DNA of 64,000 bases from Klebsormidium nitens (GCA_000708835.1 DF236976.1:287291-351290), one strand, 5' to 3'. Counted from the first letter of the stretch, positions 44,144 to 57,900 are shown. Program-made: numbers and translations. Notes: a model not told the origin generated them from the letters alone.

Positions 44144-45464
44144 AGGGAATTATAATGGGTCTCATTACTAGTGTGAGAGAGTCCTTAGCAACTATCAAAG
44201 TACAGCTCTTAGACTCCTCTGTAGGGGTACGCAATCATACATGAATGAGTCTTAAGGGGTGCACCTGGCTGATTCTAAGTCGAGGAATCTACAATCGTCC
44301 TAGCTTGATTTGATACAGAAAGGTTGTAGGTCGAAGCATCGGCCTCGGCAGCGGGACGATCTTGCTATCAGACTTTATGGGTAGCGGTTGAAAAGTTTTC
44401 ACAGCATGTTCTACAAAGTGACGAAGATAGGCAACCTCGCAAGAAGAATATGTCGGTCTGGGGCTTGCTCTCATCCAACTGTGGCCGCGATGATGTCCAC
44501 CTAAAACTCAAATTATATAACGATGGACAATACTGCATGCGTGTCCACACTAGGGAGCGTGATAATAACATCACTGCATGGAATTACTGTTGCTCGAAAA
44601 TGTAATATTTATTATATACTCAGATGCGCATGCCAGAGCAAGAAAGAGAGAGTCGATCTACCAGCTTAAATTGTGGCCAACCTTCCTAATTGGCACGGCG
44701 CCTGGTATTGCACATGCGAGTACGCAGAATTCGATCACACGGCCGCATTTTAAAGAAGCGCTCTCAGATTCGGGTTAAATATTCATAGACCATGGAATTC
44801 CTGGAGTGCGCATGCAAATGATCCGAAATTTAAGAGACAGGAACAGTATGTATGGGCGAAATTCTGCAGGTCAACGAGACCGCCATGCATGAGCGTGACT
44901 GAGTCTACCAGAAACCAAATTTAGCTTGTTCAAAGACAACGTATGATCTGCAGCTTGTACACACATACTTGCTTAAGACGCGACCATCGGGTCCAATGAC
45001 CATCTCATTGAGGATAGAAGGGCGTCTGGTGTTGGACCCAAATCTCACATGGGCTAAGTTGGGCCGAAGCATCATTGAGAAGGCTCGGCGGTCAACATGA
45101 GGAAAGAAGCGGCTACACGACAAGAAAAAGTTCCTACATCCGAAACGAAGGACCAATGTACATGCCAATCCCAGCGACAAACAGAAGCTGTCCCACTAGA
45201 TCGGCTATGGATTTGACAATCTCGGACACGAATGCCAAGAAGCAAAGCACTCCTCGGCTCTGGGTGCAGAAGCAGACACAGTTCGCGCCAACACGAAAGC
45301 GCCTCTCCCTTCCCCGGTGCTCCAACCTACCAACCAAAGAATTGACTACATCTCTACTCGCTATACCCTCCGCCAAGCCATCAAAGCTCGTGAGAGCTTC
45401 CCCCTCTTTTTCCACCCCCACCTTTGAGTTACCCCTAGCTAGCCTCACGCCCCGGCTCTAGTTC
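44144..45464. other. Convergent intergenic region amidase / RING gene
   Basis: About 1.3 kb between two stop codons on opposite strands. It should contain both 3' UTRs. No coding frame with family support, RNA gene or element was recognised. Confidence 0.5.
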
Positions 45465-48400
45465 TCATGGTACGGCCTTAGCCTTGCACACGGGGCACTC
45501 GTTCTTGGTAGCTAGCCACGACTTAATGCAGTCCGCATGGTAGCAATGCGTACAGGGCAGGATCCGGACGTCCTCGCTCTCCTCGTACTCCACCTGGCAG
45601 ACCACGCACTTGATTTCCTTCTCGTCCCCGGTGATTGGCGCCGCCCACTTGGTGATGGGAAGCTTCTCGACCACCGTCTCGGGGGAGAGCCCCACCGACA
45701 CGTTCCCAATGCGCTCCTCCAGCTCCAAGAGCTCCTGCAAACAGGAGATGAACGAGGGTTAAGATCTGGGTTAACATCCGGAGGTGGGACGAGGGTTAAT
45801 GTCCACATCCTTCTCCGGAGTTGGGGCAAGGGTTACGATCCGATTAAAAACTGGTTTTAGGACCGGGATGACGAGCGACACTGTTTTAGGCACACCCATG
45901 CCATAGGTCTCCAAAGCGTGTGGAGAAGCAGAAGGTTGACAAAGAGTAGTGCCAGAAGGTCCAAAGGGACAGGCTCATATCCATACAAGAAGTCCGCGAT
46001 GCAGAGAGACAAGACAAGCAACAGAGAATCCGCAAAGATCTCGTACAATCCGGTATGTCTGTTCCCCCAAGTCCGGCTCTCAACGTCGAAACCTCTCTTG
46101 CTCCTCCTTTGGTGTAAAGACGGACCAAATCACCTGCTCTCCGTTTTGTACAACGGACTTTCAAAACCACAGCTCTCTGATCAGCACTCCATTCGGAAAA
46201 GAGAAGCCGGCGCCCACCTCGTAAGTCATACGGTCCACGTCCACCCTCATCGCGTCCAGCTCCCGCCTCCGCCGGGCCGACATCCCTCCCCCAGACAGCG
46301 CAATCTGCAACCTGATCAGCTGATCCCCCGTCAAGTCCTGGAACTGCTCCGCCTCCTCCAGCGCGTTCAGCATCGCCAGCAGTGGCGTCGGCAACCCCCC
46401 CTCGCGTCCCGCCTCAAACATCCGCGCCCGGTGCCGGCGTGCGCGCGCGCGCCCTACCGCCGCCTCTCCGTCGTCTTCTCCCGCCTCCCGAAACAGCCCA
46501 GCCAGGCCCCCCCCGCCGGGAGCCGACTCCTCGGCCACTGCCGGCGTCCGGCGCGCCATTCCCGGCGCTCCCCCGGCCTCCGTTAAAAATTCCCGGAGGT
46601 TGCGGTAGACCGGCGGCCGCCCGAGCACGGCTTCAGTTTCGTTCCGGGGGGCCGGCGCGCCCGCAGGACCACCCCCCCTCCGCAGGCCAAACAGCCCTTC
46701 CCGTGCGCTCCTGTTGGCGTCCGTTGCCGGCGCCCCGGGCTGGCGCGCCGACGCGCCCTCGAGGGAGCCCAGCTCGCGCAGCCAGCTGCGCCCCCGCCGT
46801 CGAGCGGCTCTTTCCTCCCCCGCAATGCGCTCAGCCCCCGCAGGGGACTCAGTTGCCTGGGCCTCGAGGGCAGGAGCAGTTACACGAACAGCACCCCCCT
46901 CTTCGTCGAACAGCGAGAACCGCCGGCGGCGCAGCGCGCCCCCCCTGTCGGCGTTCTGCCGCTGCCCCCCCCCTGCTTCGTCCAGCGGGTTTTCGCCCCC
47001 CCCTTCCCAGAGGGGGTCATCCAGCCAGCCAAAACCGGGGTCGCTCGCGCGCCGAGGGGGGGACCGGTTCCGCCGCTCGGGCGCCAGCCCCCCAGCCTCG
47101 ACGTCCCACCAACCGGAGTCCATGTCCACCTGCTCCTCCCATGCGTCCCAGTCGTCGTACAACTCGCTCTGACGGGGGCCACGTGCGTGCCACGCGGGCG
47201 CCACGTGGCGTCTTCCGGTTGGCGGCGAGTCGCGCCGTTCGAGGCGCAGGGCTGTGCGCTCACGGTGCAAAACGGGACTGCCGTCTTCGAACCCGTCCTG
47301 GTAGGCCTCCCGGGGCCGTTCCCCGGGGGAGAGGCGCCGGAGCTGCCGCAAGGGATCCAGGCCGTCGAATAGCCCCGGGGAATATGGAGGAGGGACTCGG
47401 GGGCGTGGGGGGCCCTCGCGAGGTGACTGCTCGCCTGAAAAGAAGGATGCGGGGTTGCATTGGTGTATGCTCGTGCAAACCTTTGCCTTTAGACTGCTTT
47501 TACGGAAGCTGACAGAAGTGCAAAGCCTATTCAAAAGACAGAGGGAGGGTCCAAGAGAAGCGACAAGATCTTTCCCAAATGGAATCCAGATAATCGTGAG
47601 ACGCTAAGAGCCCAGGGTTATCCTACCCAACAAGCCGGAAGGGGCCACTCAACGCTTGCTTCTTGAAAGATTCCATAAAAGACGAGAAGAGAGAAAAGCT
47701 TGACTTAGGAAACAAAGCACGACATTCCGGCTTGACAAGACCCCATCACCTAAACGTCACCCAATGAAGCAGTTTTGAGGATGACTTTCTGAAGGCTCTA
47801 GATTCCAAAGGTCTTCCACTCACCTGGCTCTTTTGGCACTGGCAGAAGCGTGAACGGCATGCCCGGAGGCTCTGCGTGCGAGAACATCGCCCCTACTCCG
47901 TCGTCCACAAACGGGCGCCCGCCATCGCTGACCGGGGCCCTTTGCCGCCTGACCGCATTGTCACTCTCCCACCCCTCCCAAGAGCCCCTGTTTTGCAGCC
48001 ACGCAGGAGGGGGCCGGGCAGGCGGCCCAGGCCTTCGTTCAGCCCCCCTGGAAGACGCAGATCCGGTCTGGGGGGGAAGGCTCCCCCCCGGACCCCTCCT
48101 GTTGATTGAGAAGTGGTTTCGGGGGCCTGGGGGGGGCAGTCCAAAGTGCGGGACGGGGAGCGGGGGAGGGGGGGTATCGAGCGACGGGCCCAGAAGGCCT
48201 GGCATGAACTCGTCAGCTTCGTCTGAATCCGACAACAAAGACCGCCCCACTCGGGGAGATCTTTGCGCCCTGGGGGGGGGTGGGCTCGGCAGCAGCGGCG
48301 GGGGGGCGTCCGTATCCATCGCCGCCATAGGGTTCGCTTCAGCGGAACCCCTAGGGGAGGGGTTGAAGGAGAACGGCACGGAGAAAGGGTTCTCAACCGG

Positions 48401-50168
48401 CGGAGGGGGCGAGTCCATAGCAGAGGGCACTGCCCGAGGGGTCCTGGCTGGCTCGGTGGTTGCAGGGGGGCCGAAACCTGGGGGAGGGCTGAATGAGAAG
48501 GGGATCTCTCGGCTGGGGATCTCTTGGCTGGGGTGATCATCAACCCTGGGGGCGTCGGGTAAGTCGAGGTCTTCTGACAGGCGCCGTCGCTGGACCGGCC
48601 CGAAGCAGATCTCGTCCGACGAGTGCGAGTCGTTATCGCCGAGCTCGGAGTTGTCTTTGCTGAGCTGGCGCGAGCGGTCGAGCCACGAGCCCCAGTCGGA
48701 GCGGGGGGGTGCGAGAGGGGGGGTGCTGTTCTGGTGCTCTCCGGGCTTTTGAGCTGCATCTTCCTGCAAGGGCAACGAAAGAGGAAAATTAATGTCATTG
48801 CATCATTCCCTTTTGGTGCGCCCATGGCCTCCTGCAAGATTTTTCTGCCAGATCAAGCTCTTTTAACATGTGTTAGACAATCCTTTGATTGCCAGGGCAA
48901 CGTGACCGAACCTTCGGACGCCGTGACTCTGGACTCGTAGCAATGGAACTAGAGAAGGGAAAAGTAACCGCAAAGCTGAGAAGAGAACCTAGATCATTCT
49001 GCAGGTTGTGCTGAACACACGGATCTCAAAGAATCATTCGAACTTAGAAAGTCGGTTGACTGGTCAAAGCTGCATGCACATGCCCAGGTTAATACTTGTT
49101 GTCACATCCTCAACTTTAGTGCGGATGAATTGCACCAGCATATTGCAGCTGTGAGCAGAAAGCTAGGGTGCGTTGCCAAAACCTGGTGAGCAGAACCATG
49201 AAGCCCTCACGATACAGATCCTATTTCCTGCTTTACGGTGGCTGCCCTTTTCAAGGGTTCGCAGTTGCATTGCAATTCAAGTTGCATTAATGAGAACCCG
49301 GAAAAGTGCTAAGATCGATGGCCTACACTGGTTCATGTACTGCCAAACCTGATGACAGGTTAAGGAACACATCTTGTGCTTGCAAACTACCTCCAGGCAC
49401 ACAAACAGTGCTTTGAAAATTCAAAGAAGCTCTTAGCAAATATTTCAGCATAACTTCTCAAGCAGCAGATGGGCCTTGATCCGAGGATGACGGCATCCAA
49501 AACCAGGAGATATGGAAAGTTCTTGCGCAGCCAACAACATGCTCGACGAGCACAAAACGCTGCCACACCATTTGCCACATAATCCACTCCCGTGTGAACC
49601 CTACCTGTCGCCGCCAACTCTCCTGGCCTTCTCCTTGCAACCCCACGACAAGCGGCCACAACCCTCGGTTCTCTCCCCCGCCATGCTTTTCCCCCTTATT
49701 CGCACCATGACCGCCAGGATTGCCAAGTGGCGCTGAGCCCCGCCTGCTGCGTAGGTCGTTAAACCCCCTCTCCAGAACCATCGAACGCCCCTTGCGGCTC
49801 ATGTTCTCAGCGGGGGGGTACGCGTCATCTGGCGAGCGGGCCCTGGGGAACCCCCTGCTGCTTCCAAACCCTCGAGCGGGGGGGCTGAAGCGCGCTCCGC
49901 TGCGGATGACGACGTCCTCTCCGTTGCTGGGGTGCCGCTTCACACCCTTGCCACCGACGCCTCGGCCCCCAGGGCCAGCTCCTGTCCTCGTGAAAAACTC
50001 CCCCCATCTTTCAGGGGGGTCCTTGGGGCCCTGGCTGTGGGCCCCTGCCAAAGCGCCATCTTTGGATCCAGGAAGGCTCCTGGAATCCTGGACCGCTGAC
50101 TGTTCTGCTCCCTCTGGAGAGATGCTGCTGCTCTCGCTCTGGCCCAGAGAGGCGCTTAGGGGCTCCAT
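45465..50168 (-). CDS. RING-H2 finger protein, probable E3 ubiquitin ligase, long disordered N-terminus
   Basis: Four exons: 50168-49605, 48763-47824, 47434-46218, 45734-45465 (phases 0,1,0), giving 996 residues. The C-terminal RING-H2 is complete: CVVC at about 950-953, LPCTHCYHADC with the two histidines, and ECPVCK. It is preceded by the YEELLELEERIGNVSVGLS element and LPITKW typical of plant BIG BROTHER-like RING proteins. It should bind an E2 and ubiquitinate unknown targets. The other roughly 900 residues are low-complexity and probably disordered: Pro/Ser-rich (exon 2), Arg/Gly/Glu-rich (exon 3), without a recognised domain. The ATG at 50168 is the first in its frame, because a TGA stop lies about 70 nt upstream. 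Extra 5' exons cannot be excluded. The GC-rich exon 2 and 3 regions leave long spurious open frames on the plus strand. Confidence 0.85.
45741..45835. repeat. Repeated branch-point-like units before the RING gene last acceptor
   Basis: Three imperfect units of about 35-45 bp share (G/A)ACGAGGGTTAA..ATCC..CTCCGGAGTTGG-like sequence. On the minus strand this is TTAACCCTCGT..CTCCGG. They sit directly upstream of the acceptor of the last exon, so they multiply a TTAAC/CTAAC branch-point-like motif. Confidence 0.65.
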
Positions 50169-51995
50169 TGCACTGGCGATCCGCCAGCCAAATTTTTTGT
50201 TGGACCAAACTCCCCTACTTAGCAACTCAACTCTGCTAGTAGAATCTCACATCGACGGACCAAAATGCCCATCCTGCAAGAGCGAAGGTCATGATGATCA
50301 AAGATGGATCATGAAGCTCTGACGCAGCAATCTATGATCGTGACTGTGAGGCCAGGACGATCACAAAGATGACGGCAAGCAAGCCATTCTTCGACAGCGG
50401 AAGGTGAAGCTGGAAGCGCCGCCCCATCAGCTCACAACCAGACATGCAAATGGGAGGAATGCAAGGGACTGCACATGTGATAAACAGTTTGAAGGATTGC
50501 AGTCGAAACCAAAGAAGAGGAAGATAGGCAGAAAGCACAATGGAATCATGACCTCGATCATCTCAACTCCAATTAATAACATTCTCTCAATTCAAGATCA
50601 GCGGTCGAAGCTCAGCTTCTTCCAAAAACTCCATGCACAGGATTCATTATGCTAGGGTTGTAGTTTCTTGCGGTATCAGGAGTACCAATCCTGCCAATTC
50701 TGTCAACCAAAGGAGGAAATGACCACTATTAGTTTCATTACAACAGCAGGAATATCAACTTGAATCTCTTGCTGCCTGGCAAAAACTCACCTCTGCCTTG
50801 CACAAAACATCAAGAGGGCGCAAACTCGGCTAAATCATGTCCGAAAGACGTCAGAAGCTCGCAAGCAGCAACTCAGGAAGCCAGAACCAGCAGCATGTTG
50901 AGACTCAGAAGCTCAAGAGTTCCTACAACTACGACCAAACCCCGTTTGCAGTCTGCAGATTACACAAAATGAGCAATGCTGACAAAGTGGTCATCAAACC
51001 GGAAGCAGAAGTGAAGTACATGAGCATGTCAGTCAGCATAGCAGAGAAACTTGCCGCAGGCAACCGCGTGAGAATGGCGTCCTTGCAGTAATAGCATGTC
51101 AAGAAGCAAACCCTTGGACGAGTCAACTCGACAAGACAAGCCCGATATTGGACTGGGTGCAAAGCATCAGGCAGAAAGCTCGGCCACACTTCCTTAACAC
51201 TTCCATCAAGCGGGTCGCGCCTCAAGAAAGGCAACCTCCTCACCGTTTGATATTCACGAAACCGCCAGCCTTCAAAACGCCGGGATCTGCAGGTTCATAC
51301 CTTGTTATTTGCAAGTTATTGCACAGAATTGCTCAAGCATGTAGGGACGGGGACGAAGCTTCGTCTTGTATGACCCCGCCACTTCTTCTGTTGAGCGCCC
51401 TCCTCTTCCCGTTCCTTGCTGAAGATGAGGCGTCCGAAGGGGAGCTTTGAGGGGGTTGCCCAGTCAGAACGCCCAGAATGTCAGCCATCTGTTTCGACAC
51501 ATCAGCAGGGGGAACTCGCACCGCAAATAAGAATCCGCCGACCTTCTTCTCAATGAGCAGTGTACACAATCTCCCACGCTGGCCTGGTTTGTGCGCTTGG
51601 TAGGACTTCGCTCGTCACTTGAGAACAAGTATCCAATCTTGAGTTTAGGGTTTCACCAAGCGTGCGGGCGTATTCACATCATGGTCTAAGATGATCTTGC
51701 TGACCTCTTCCAGACAGCTAAGCACGAGCAGTGTGAAAAGATGACCCTCATGTTGCTAGCATAGTAGCAATAATTCTTACAGGCTATCATGCATGCCACC
51801 TGTCACATTCCACCAATTATGGCTGCGGCCCCTGGAAATATTATGGTGGTGGAGGGCAGGTTCAGCATGGCCGCATTGCAGCAGAAGCACACACCTTGTA
51901 AACAGCATTGCATTAAGATGATGACGTCCTGAAAGGGACATACGGCGAAATCAGCGGAAGGAAACCCCGCTCCGGTCGGGGGCTTTGATGGAAGT
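50169..51995. promoter_or_regulatory. Divergent region RING gene / hexosaminidase, possible unrecognised minus-strand exons
   Basis: About 1.8 kb between divergent starts. Minus-strand features suggest transcription toward the RING gene: an ATG at 51488 opening MADILGVLTGQPPQSS.., a strong donor GGCAGAG/GTGAGT near 50785, and an acceptor CGCTCTTGCAG/GATGG near 50275. Sequence after that acceptor is stopped in all frames before the RING ATG, so these would be 5' UTR exons or a separate small gene. An open 84-codon plus-strand frame at 50837-51091 has no recognised similarity. Confidence 0.35.
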
Positions 51996-54900
51996 ATGGT
52001 GAGACAGATGGCTCCTAAGAAAGTCAAGCAGCGGGGGCAGACCGCATGGAAGACATCCACAAGCACCAAAGCAAGGAGGAAGTGTGTGGCACTTTTTAGT
52101 TGCCTTGCTCTTCTTCTGTGTTACTGTCCTTTCGAAGCCGGGGCAGCTCGTGAATTCGCTGCCGCGCAGTCGCGGCTGAAGAGGAATGTCACTAGCACTC
52201 AGCCGTTCTTAGTGCCCCTGCCCAAGGAGTACACTCGTGGCACAGAGATCATCGTTGTGAGCCCCTTGCTCCAGTTCTCCAGCAACTTTCCAGAGTCCCG
52301 AGTGCTGCGGACAGCGTTTGATGCTTTCCATCCGCTGATCTTTGTGCATCCAATAAGGCCAGCAACCGACCCCACGCTGCAAGTGCTCCTCGAGGTGGAG
52401 GTCTCGGTGCTGAGCAGGAACGAGGAGGTGAGGCTTCCAAGAGTGGTTGCTCTCAACGCTGTGATCACATAGCAGTTGCTGTTTCTTTGGAAAGTCCAGT
52501 GTGTTTGTATCGATCAGCTCTGATCATGGTTGGCAATTGCACTCTGTTTTGGTGCCAGAATTGATGAAGTTTCTTACTATGCTGTAAGGATCTTCCCCCA
52601 TTTTTATCGAGTACTTTTGCCACCTTTAGAGGAGTGCGAGCAGCTTTAGGAGCACAATGTATTTGATGACCAGGGAGAGTTTAGAGGGGTGGTGATTAAT
52701 GAGATAATCTCTGAGAGTACAAAGAAGTTGTGCGTCTCTCAAGGATCTCAGCAAGTGTTGTGCGTGTTGGTTTTACTCGCATACTCCCAGGGCTTTTTGG
52801 TTGTATTTAGTGAGAGATTCTCATGTCAGAAAACCAATCACAGATATGTCCCCCGACGAACCCATCTTGTTATACTTCATGAGCTCTGTGTCTGATGCTT
52901 TTGATCATCAGAGCTCTTCCTTCCCCCCTGCTGCTTCAAGTTCATACCACTCTCTACGATTGTAGTAGAATGGAGATTTGACTGCCTGGAATGCTATCTG
53001 GTCTTAGCACATTGCATCGCCTCCTTGTGCAGCTCCAATTTGGCGTTGATGAGTCATATGAGATAGAAGTGCCGGCTGACGGGTCAAAAGCTATCATCAG
53101 AGTAAGGGTCTCTTCATCTGTATTATATCCTGATGATGTACATTCCACATCTTTGCACAGAGTTGCAGCTTCGTAAATCCAATTTGGAGGCTGGGAAATC
53201 CAATCTTCTACTGATCTGCTGCAGACGGAAAAAAGTTGCGTGCTAGATCTTGCATGCATACACTCTTCAAAGATAAAAGAATAAAAAGGTTTTGGCCCCA
53301 TATCCAATCTTCTTCCCCAACTTCAGCAAGGACTGCTACAAGCCAACACTTTTCTTCATCTCAAAACACTGCCTTCAATTGAAGTCTCCCCTTCATACAG
53401 GGCAAAACAGTCTTTGGGGCTCGCCATGGTATTGAGGTACGCGATCGTTCACAGACCAAGGTTGCATCACTTTCTCAATGTTTCTGTGCCTCATCTCGTC
53501 TTGCTTGTCCAGATCAAAAATGTCTTAGTTCGATAAGCTCCTCTTGGGTGCATTCCAGAGCACGGGTTACTCTCATGGCACACGAGTGACGGCCTTCTAT
53601 TCAGCGTGTGCACAAACACTGCTTTACCAGATCTCCTTTTCTTGGTGGGGACACTCTACAAAGGCAAAGGTTTCACATTTTCAGGTGTAAATGACACGCG
53701 GCCTGAAACATGACGTTGGTGACCGGTTTGCTTTCGATGTTGACCTTCAAGCATTCATACTCTTGCAAATCTCCTGTTAAGGCCGATAAAGTGATTGCTT
53801 TGGAAACTTCACTTTTGAAGTTCGATCGAAAATAACCCCAGCTTCGTCCTTGTGCAGACTTTCAGCCAGTTGTGCGTGTACGATTACGGCCTCCGGGCAG
53901 TCAAAATCGAAAACGCTCCGTGGCGGATCTTCGACGAACCACGCTTCCCACACCGGGGCATTTTGATAGGTACGGCTACTTCCATTCTTTGGTGCGACAT
54001 ATCTGTTCTGCATGAGGATCCTGGCGGAATTTGTTGTTGTGACGGGACATTGACTTCTCTCAAGTTGTGTGTTCGGTGTTGATGTCTTGTTGCAGATGTG
54101 GCGGAATACCAGTCTCCTTTCAAGAGGACTAACTCTGAAAAAATGCCTTTGCAGATACTGCCCGGCACTGGCAGCCAGTCAAGGTGCTGAAGGCCCTGAT
54201 AGATTCCTTCTCCTACGCGAAGATTGTAAGTGAGCTACTCCGTTATGAATATTCGATCAGCTCTCTGGTCTTAGACACGTGTCTGTGTTGAGGCAAATGC
54301 AATTTGAGATTCATATATTTGTGGAATGCTTGGCAAAGCGCAGGACTTGTTGCTTCCGATTGTGAAAGGTCGATGTCCGAGAGCACTCTCCGGGGCAAGA
54401 AACGCTTTCCAAGGTTGTTGCATTCGAACATCATATCTTCAGCCACAAGCCTCCTTTCCCCTATCTGACAGCATACTATTGCTTCGTCTAAGCTAAGGGC
54501 CTATGCGAGCTTTGAATCGCTCTTTATGCCATCGTGCTCTACTGTTAACTGTCTCGACAAAGACAAGTTTCCAGATATCCACCCCAAGCGGATATAAACG
54601 AGTTTGCGCTGTTCCCTGCTTTGCAGAACGTCATCCATTGGCATCTAGTGGACATGCAATCCTTTCCGATTGGTAAGCAACAACGGACTCTCTCTCCTCC
54701 CTTCTACTTTCATCCGAAGCTCAGGAATATGAGAATTCGTCCTCGGTGGGTGAAGACTGGATTCACATTGGACTCGAAGATATTGTCAACTTCAAGATTC
54801 CCTCTGCCTCTGATGAAGAAGTCGATTTGGGTGATTGAAATCCGGAGGCACGGCTTGGCTACGGATAAGCAAACTACTGAAAGCACGTTGATAGGAAAAG

Positions 54901-57900
54901 TAAGAGAGGGACCGAGTCTGAGGATTCCTAGAGGACTAAAGCGCAACAGAGCAAGAGGGATTGAAAGATCGTTCCGCACATCTCGTGCAGAGATCCCGTC
55001 TTTCCCAAGGCTGTGGGACGGAGCGTGGAGCGAATTCGAGCGGTACACCACACGCGACATGCAGGACATTGTAGAGTGAGTAGCGACGATGTTGCCGAGG
55101 CTCTTTAGAATCAGTATTGCGTTGCAGTGTTGTCTTGTGGGCCAGATTCATCGTCATGTCCTCAGTTTGACTTCGCAATCGATTGTTGTGCGTTCTTTAG
55201 CATGAGCAGCAATACTCGCTTCCCAGTGGATGCTGCACATTTATATCGGAATTGAATTCCAACGGAACGAAAGTAACAAGCATCTCAGAGCTTGAGTGCA
55301 TGGCACAAGTCTTTCTTTGACCGCGCTCGCAGAATTGCATCGAGTGATGAAGGGATTAGCAGATCTCGGATGCTGAACCGCGTCGGTCGCTCGCAGGTAT
55401 TCGCGGCTCCGCGGAATAAACATCATGCCCGAGATCGACGTCCCGGGTCATGCCGAGAGCTGGTAAGGCAGCCTTGCCGATCTCCACCCCCGGATCCACC
55501 GTCATTTGCCTTGCGCATTACCTTTTGGGCTCTGTGCGACTTCTCAAGCATCTGTTATCACTCTCGATCTTGAGAAGGGTAAAGGCCGTGAATGATAGCA
55601 ACAACACTAAGCTAAAAACCGAAACTCAACGTCCGCACCCGTACCACGCTAACCCCCTAGCTAACCCCACCCGTCTCACACCCTTCATGGCACCTTTAAC
55701 GAAATCGACCGGATGTATCTGTTATTCCCAGACTTAAGGGGACTACATTTCCAGACAGTCCATATAACAAGAATTGTTGCAGCAGAGGGTCTGCAACCGT
55801 GTGCTGACTGGACTGAAAGAAGGTGAAGTGAGAAAGACCTATGTGTTTCGTTCCAGGGGGGTGGGTTACCCCCAGCTGTGGCCCCACCCGGACTGCCGGC
55901 AACCGCTGGACATGAGCACTGATTTCACCTGGGAGGTCATCAGGGGGATCATCGATGGTGAGGCACGGCGAAGGTTGAAAGACAGATTTGATTCCGGGGT
56001 GCATTAAGAAGACATGAACAAAACTGCGGAACGACGAGGACAAAGAAACGGAGAAAAGCCTTGCTGAGCGCTGAAAGCCTTCAAAGTGCTGGCCGCTCCG
56101 AACCCGTTTCAACATGCAGCTACTCCGCGATTCATGCTCGCCCATGTCGCTTCTACCCTCACGTTCGTCCTCGAACCTCTGAATAGCTAGTCGGCAAAAC
56201 CCAGTCTACTCGCACATGTTACGCCGGCGTAAATTTCTTCCCCCCTTTCCCGGGTCTATTTTTCCTCGAGACACCAGTCTACGTTTTGTACAGGTAACGA
56301 ATCCTCCTCGCAATCTAATCTTGCGATTTGCAAACATGCTTGGTTGGTTCGACGCTCGTATCGGTGGGAACAGTGTCGCTGACGTCTTGCTTGCCCTGCA
56401 GACCTCCTCAAGATCTTTCCGTACAAGTACTTTCATGCGGGAGGGGACGAAGTAAACGTAGGTAAGCTTCGCACGGCGCGGCTTGGTCTGCCTTTCGCAG
56501 ATGGTGAAAACGAGATTCCTGCGCAGAAATTTGTGTGGACCTTCAGCGTTTTAGCGGAAAGCGGATTTGGATGGGCTTACAGGCTCTTTGTAGCTCGATC
56601 ACAGCTGTTCTGATGACCCAGTCTTGCAGGGTATTGTTTGGACCCTAACAAGATTCTAACCAGTTCCTGGTTTTGTTCTGCAGACTGCTGGTCGCAAGTG
56701 CCGCGGACGAAGCGTTGGTAAGCTCATCTTTCTGTCCTGGCGCAATCTTGGCTTGCCAGGATTTGAAAGATGGCACCCCTGGCTGAGTCCGTCGGAATGG
56801 TCAATGATTAGCTGCTTGTTCTCTACCAAAATCAGAGCAACGTTGGAACCCGGTTTCCTTTAATGTTCATCGAACTATACTGGAACCAGAACAAAGGATC
56901 TTGTCCACTGTAAGCAGACGAGACAGGTTAAAATGGTTGCAATCAGGAAGCGTCCAGATAACTGCCGCAAATCAGGCGCAGGGCCCTCTTTACACGAGTT
57001 CGTACTTTGACTCCAACTCAACTTCAAGATCGGGGCCTAGTCAGTTCGTCCTTCAGGGAGATTAGAGAGTCTCGCACGCTAGAAACTACGAGAAGACTAG
57101 GTTTCGAGGTCTTCAGGGTCTCATAATGAAAAGGCTTTTCCCTGCCGCAGGTTGGACGCCCACAATCGGACGGGGATGCAGGCGTATGCGGACTTCGTGG
57201 TCCGGACACAGGAGATGCTGCTGGAACGAGGGAGGGACCCCGTCAACTGGTGAGTCTGTTCCAAGAACTGCGTCGTTTGTTCCACTTAGAGGCAAAGCTG
57301 ATGCTGGCAACAGTTCTTACGCGTGATGTGTGCCACCGTTGAGGCCTTCAGCTACCGTCGTTACTTGTAAGACTGTTCCTATCAGGAGGATGGATGAAAG
57401 ACATTTGGCTTCAGTTGCGCACTGCTTTCGAAAAAGAGTAAGCAATGCGCCCATGTTACAAGATGGAGAGGTTTTCTACATCATCTTCATCTGTCAACTA
57501 CTGACGACAGATCTCGTTATCAGCTCTTCTCATCTGGCTCATACGGGCAGTCTCTTAGTTCCTTTCTCTCCACGATTGCGTGAAGTCTGACGTGTCGAGA
57601 GTCATTGATGAACCGGGTCCAGCTAATAGTACGTCGTGTGTCTGCGAAAGAAGGCAGCGTGCTCGAACGCGGTACAAAGCACAGAAGACTTCACAGATAT
57701 GCTCCGTAATTGACTTCTTCGTTTCCACCCTTGCAGGGAAGAGCCGTTTGACTCGTTCCCCGAGCGGCTTAATAAGAACGGGGTCGTCCACGTATGGTAA
57801 GCCGCGTGTAGGTGTATGGTGCAACCCAAGGTGCTTCTCAACCGCCGAAAGTGAGGTTGGACCGGAAAAAGCCTGTGCTTCCAGGGTAGACCAGCGCGCC

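Noticed and set aside
46382-47512. Long plus-strand open frame (376 codons) opposite RING gene exon 3
   Set aside because: It is a shadow of GC-rich minus-strand coding sequence. Composition is Pro/Arg/Ala-only with no domain, while the minus frame splices in phase into a complete RING-H2.
47850-48536. Plus-strand open frame of 228 codons opposite RING gene exon 2
   Set aside because: Same reason: Gly-rich antisense of a Pro-rich coding exon, with no splice-linked partners.
50837-51091. 84-codon plus-strand open frame
   Set aside because: No similarity recognised, no splice context, and length within chance expectation for this composition.
54096-54130. Possible fossil copy of hexosaminidase exon 5 start just upstream of the real exon
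   Set aside because: Similarity is limited to a few short words after CAGAT; too weak to separate from chance.
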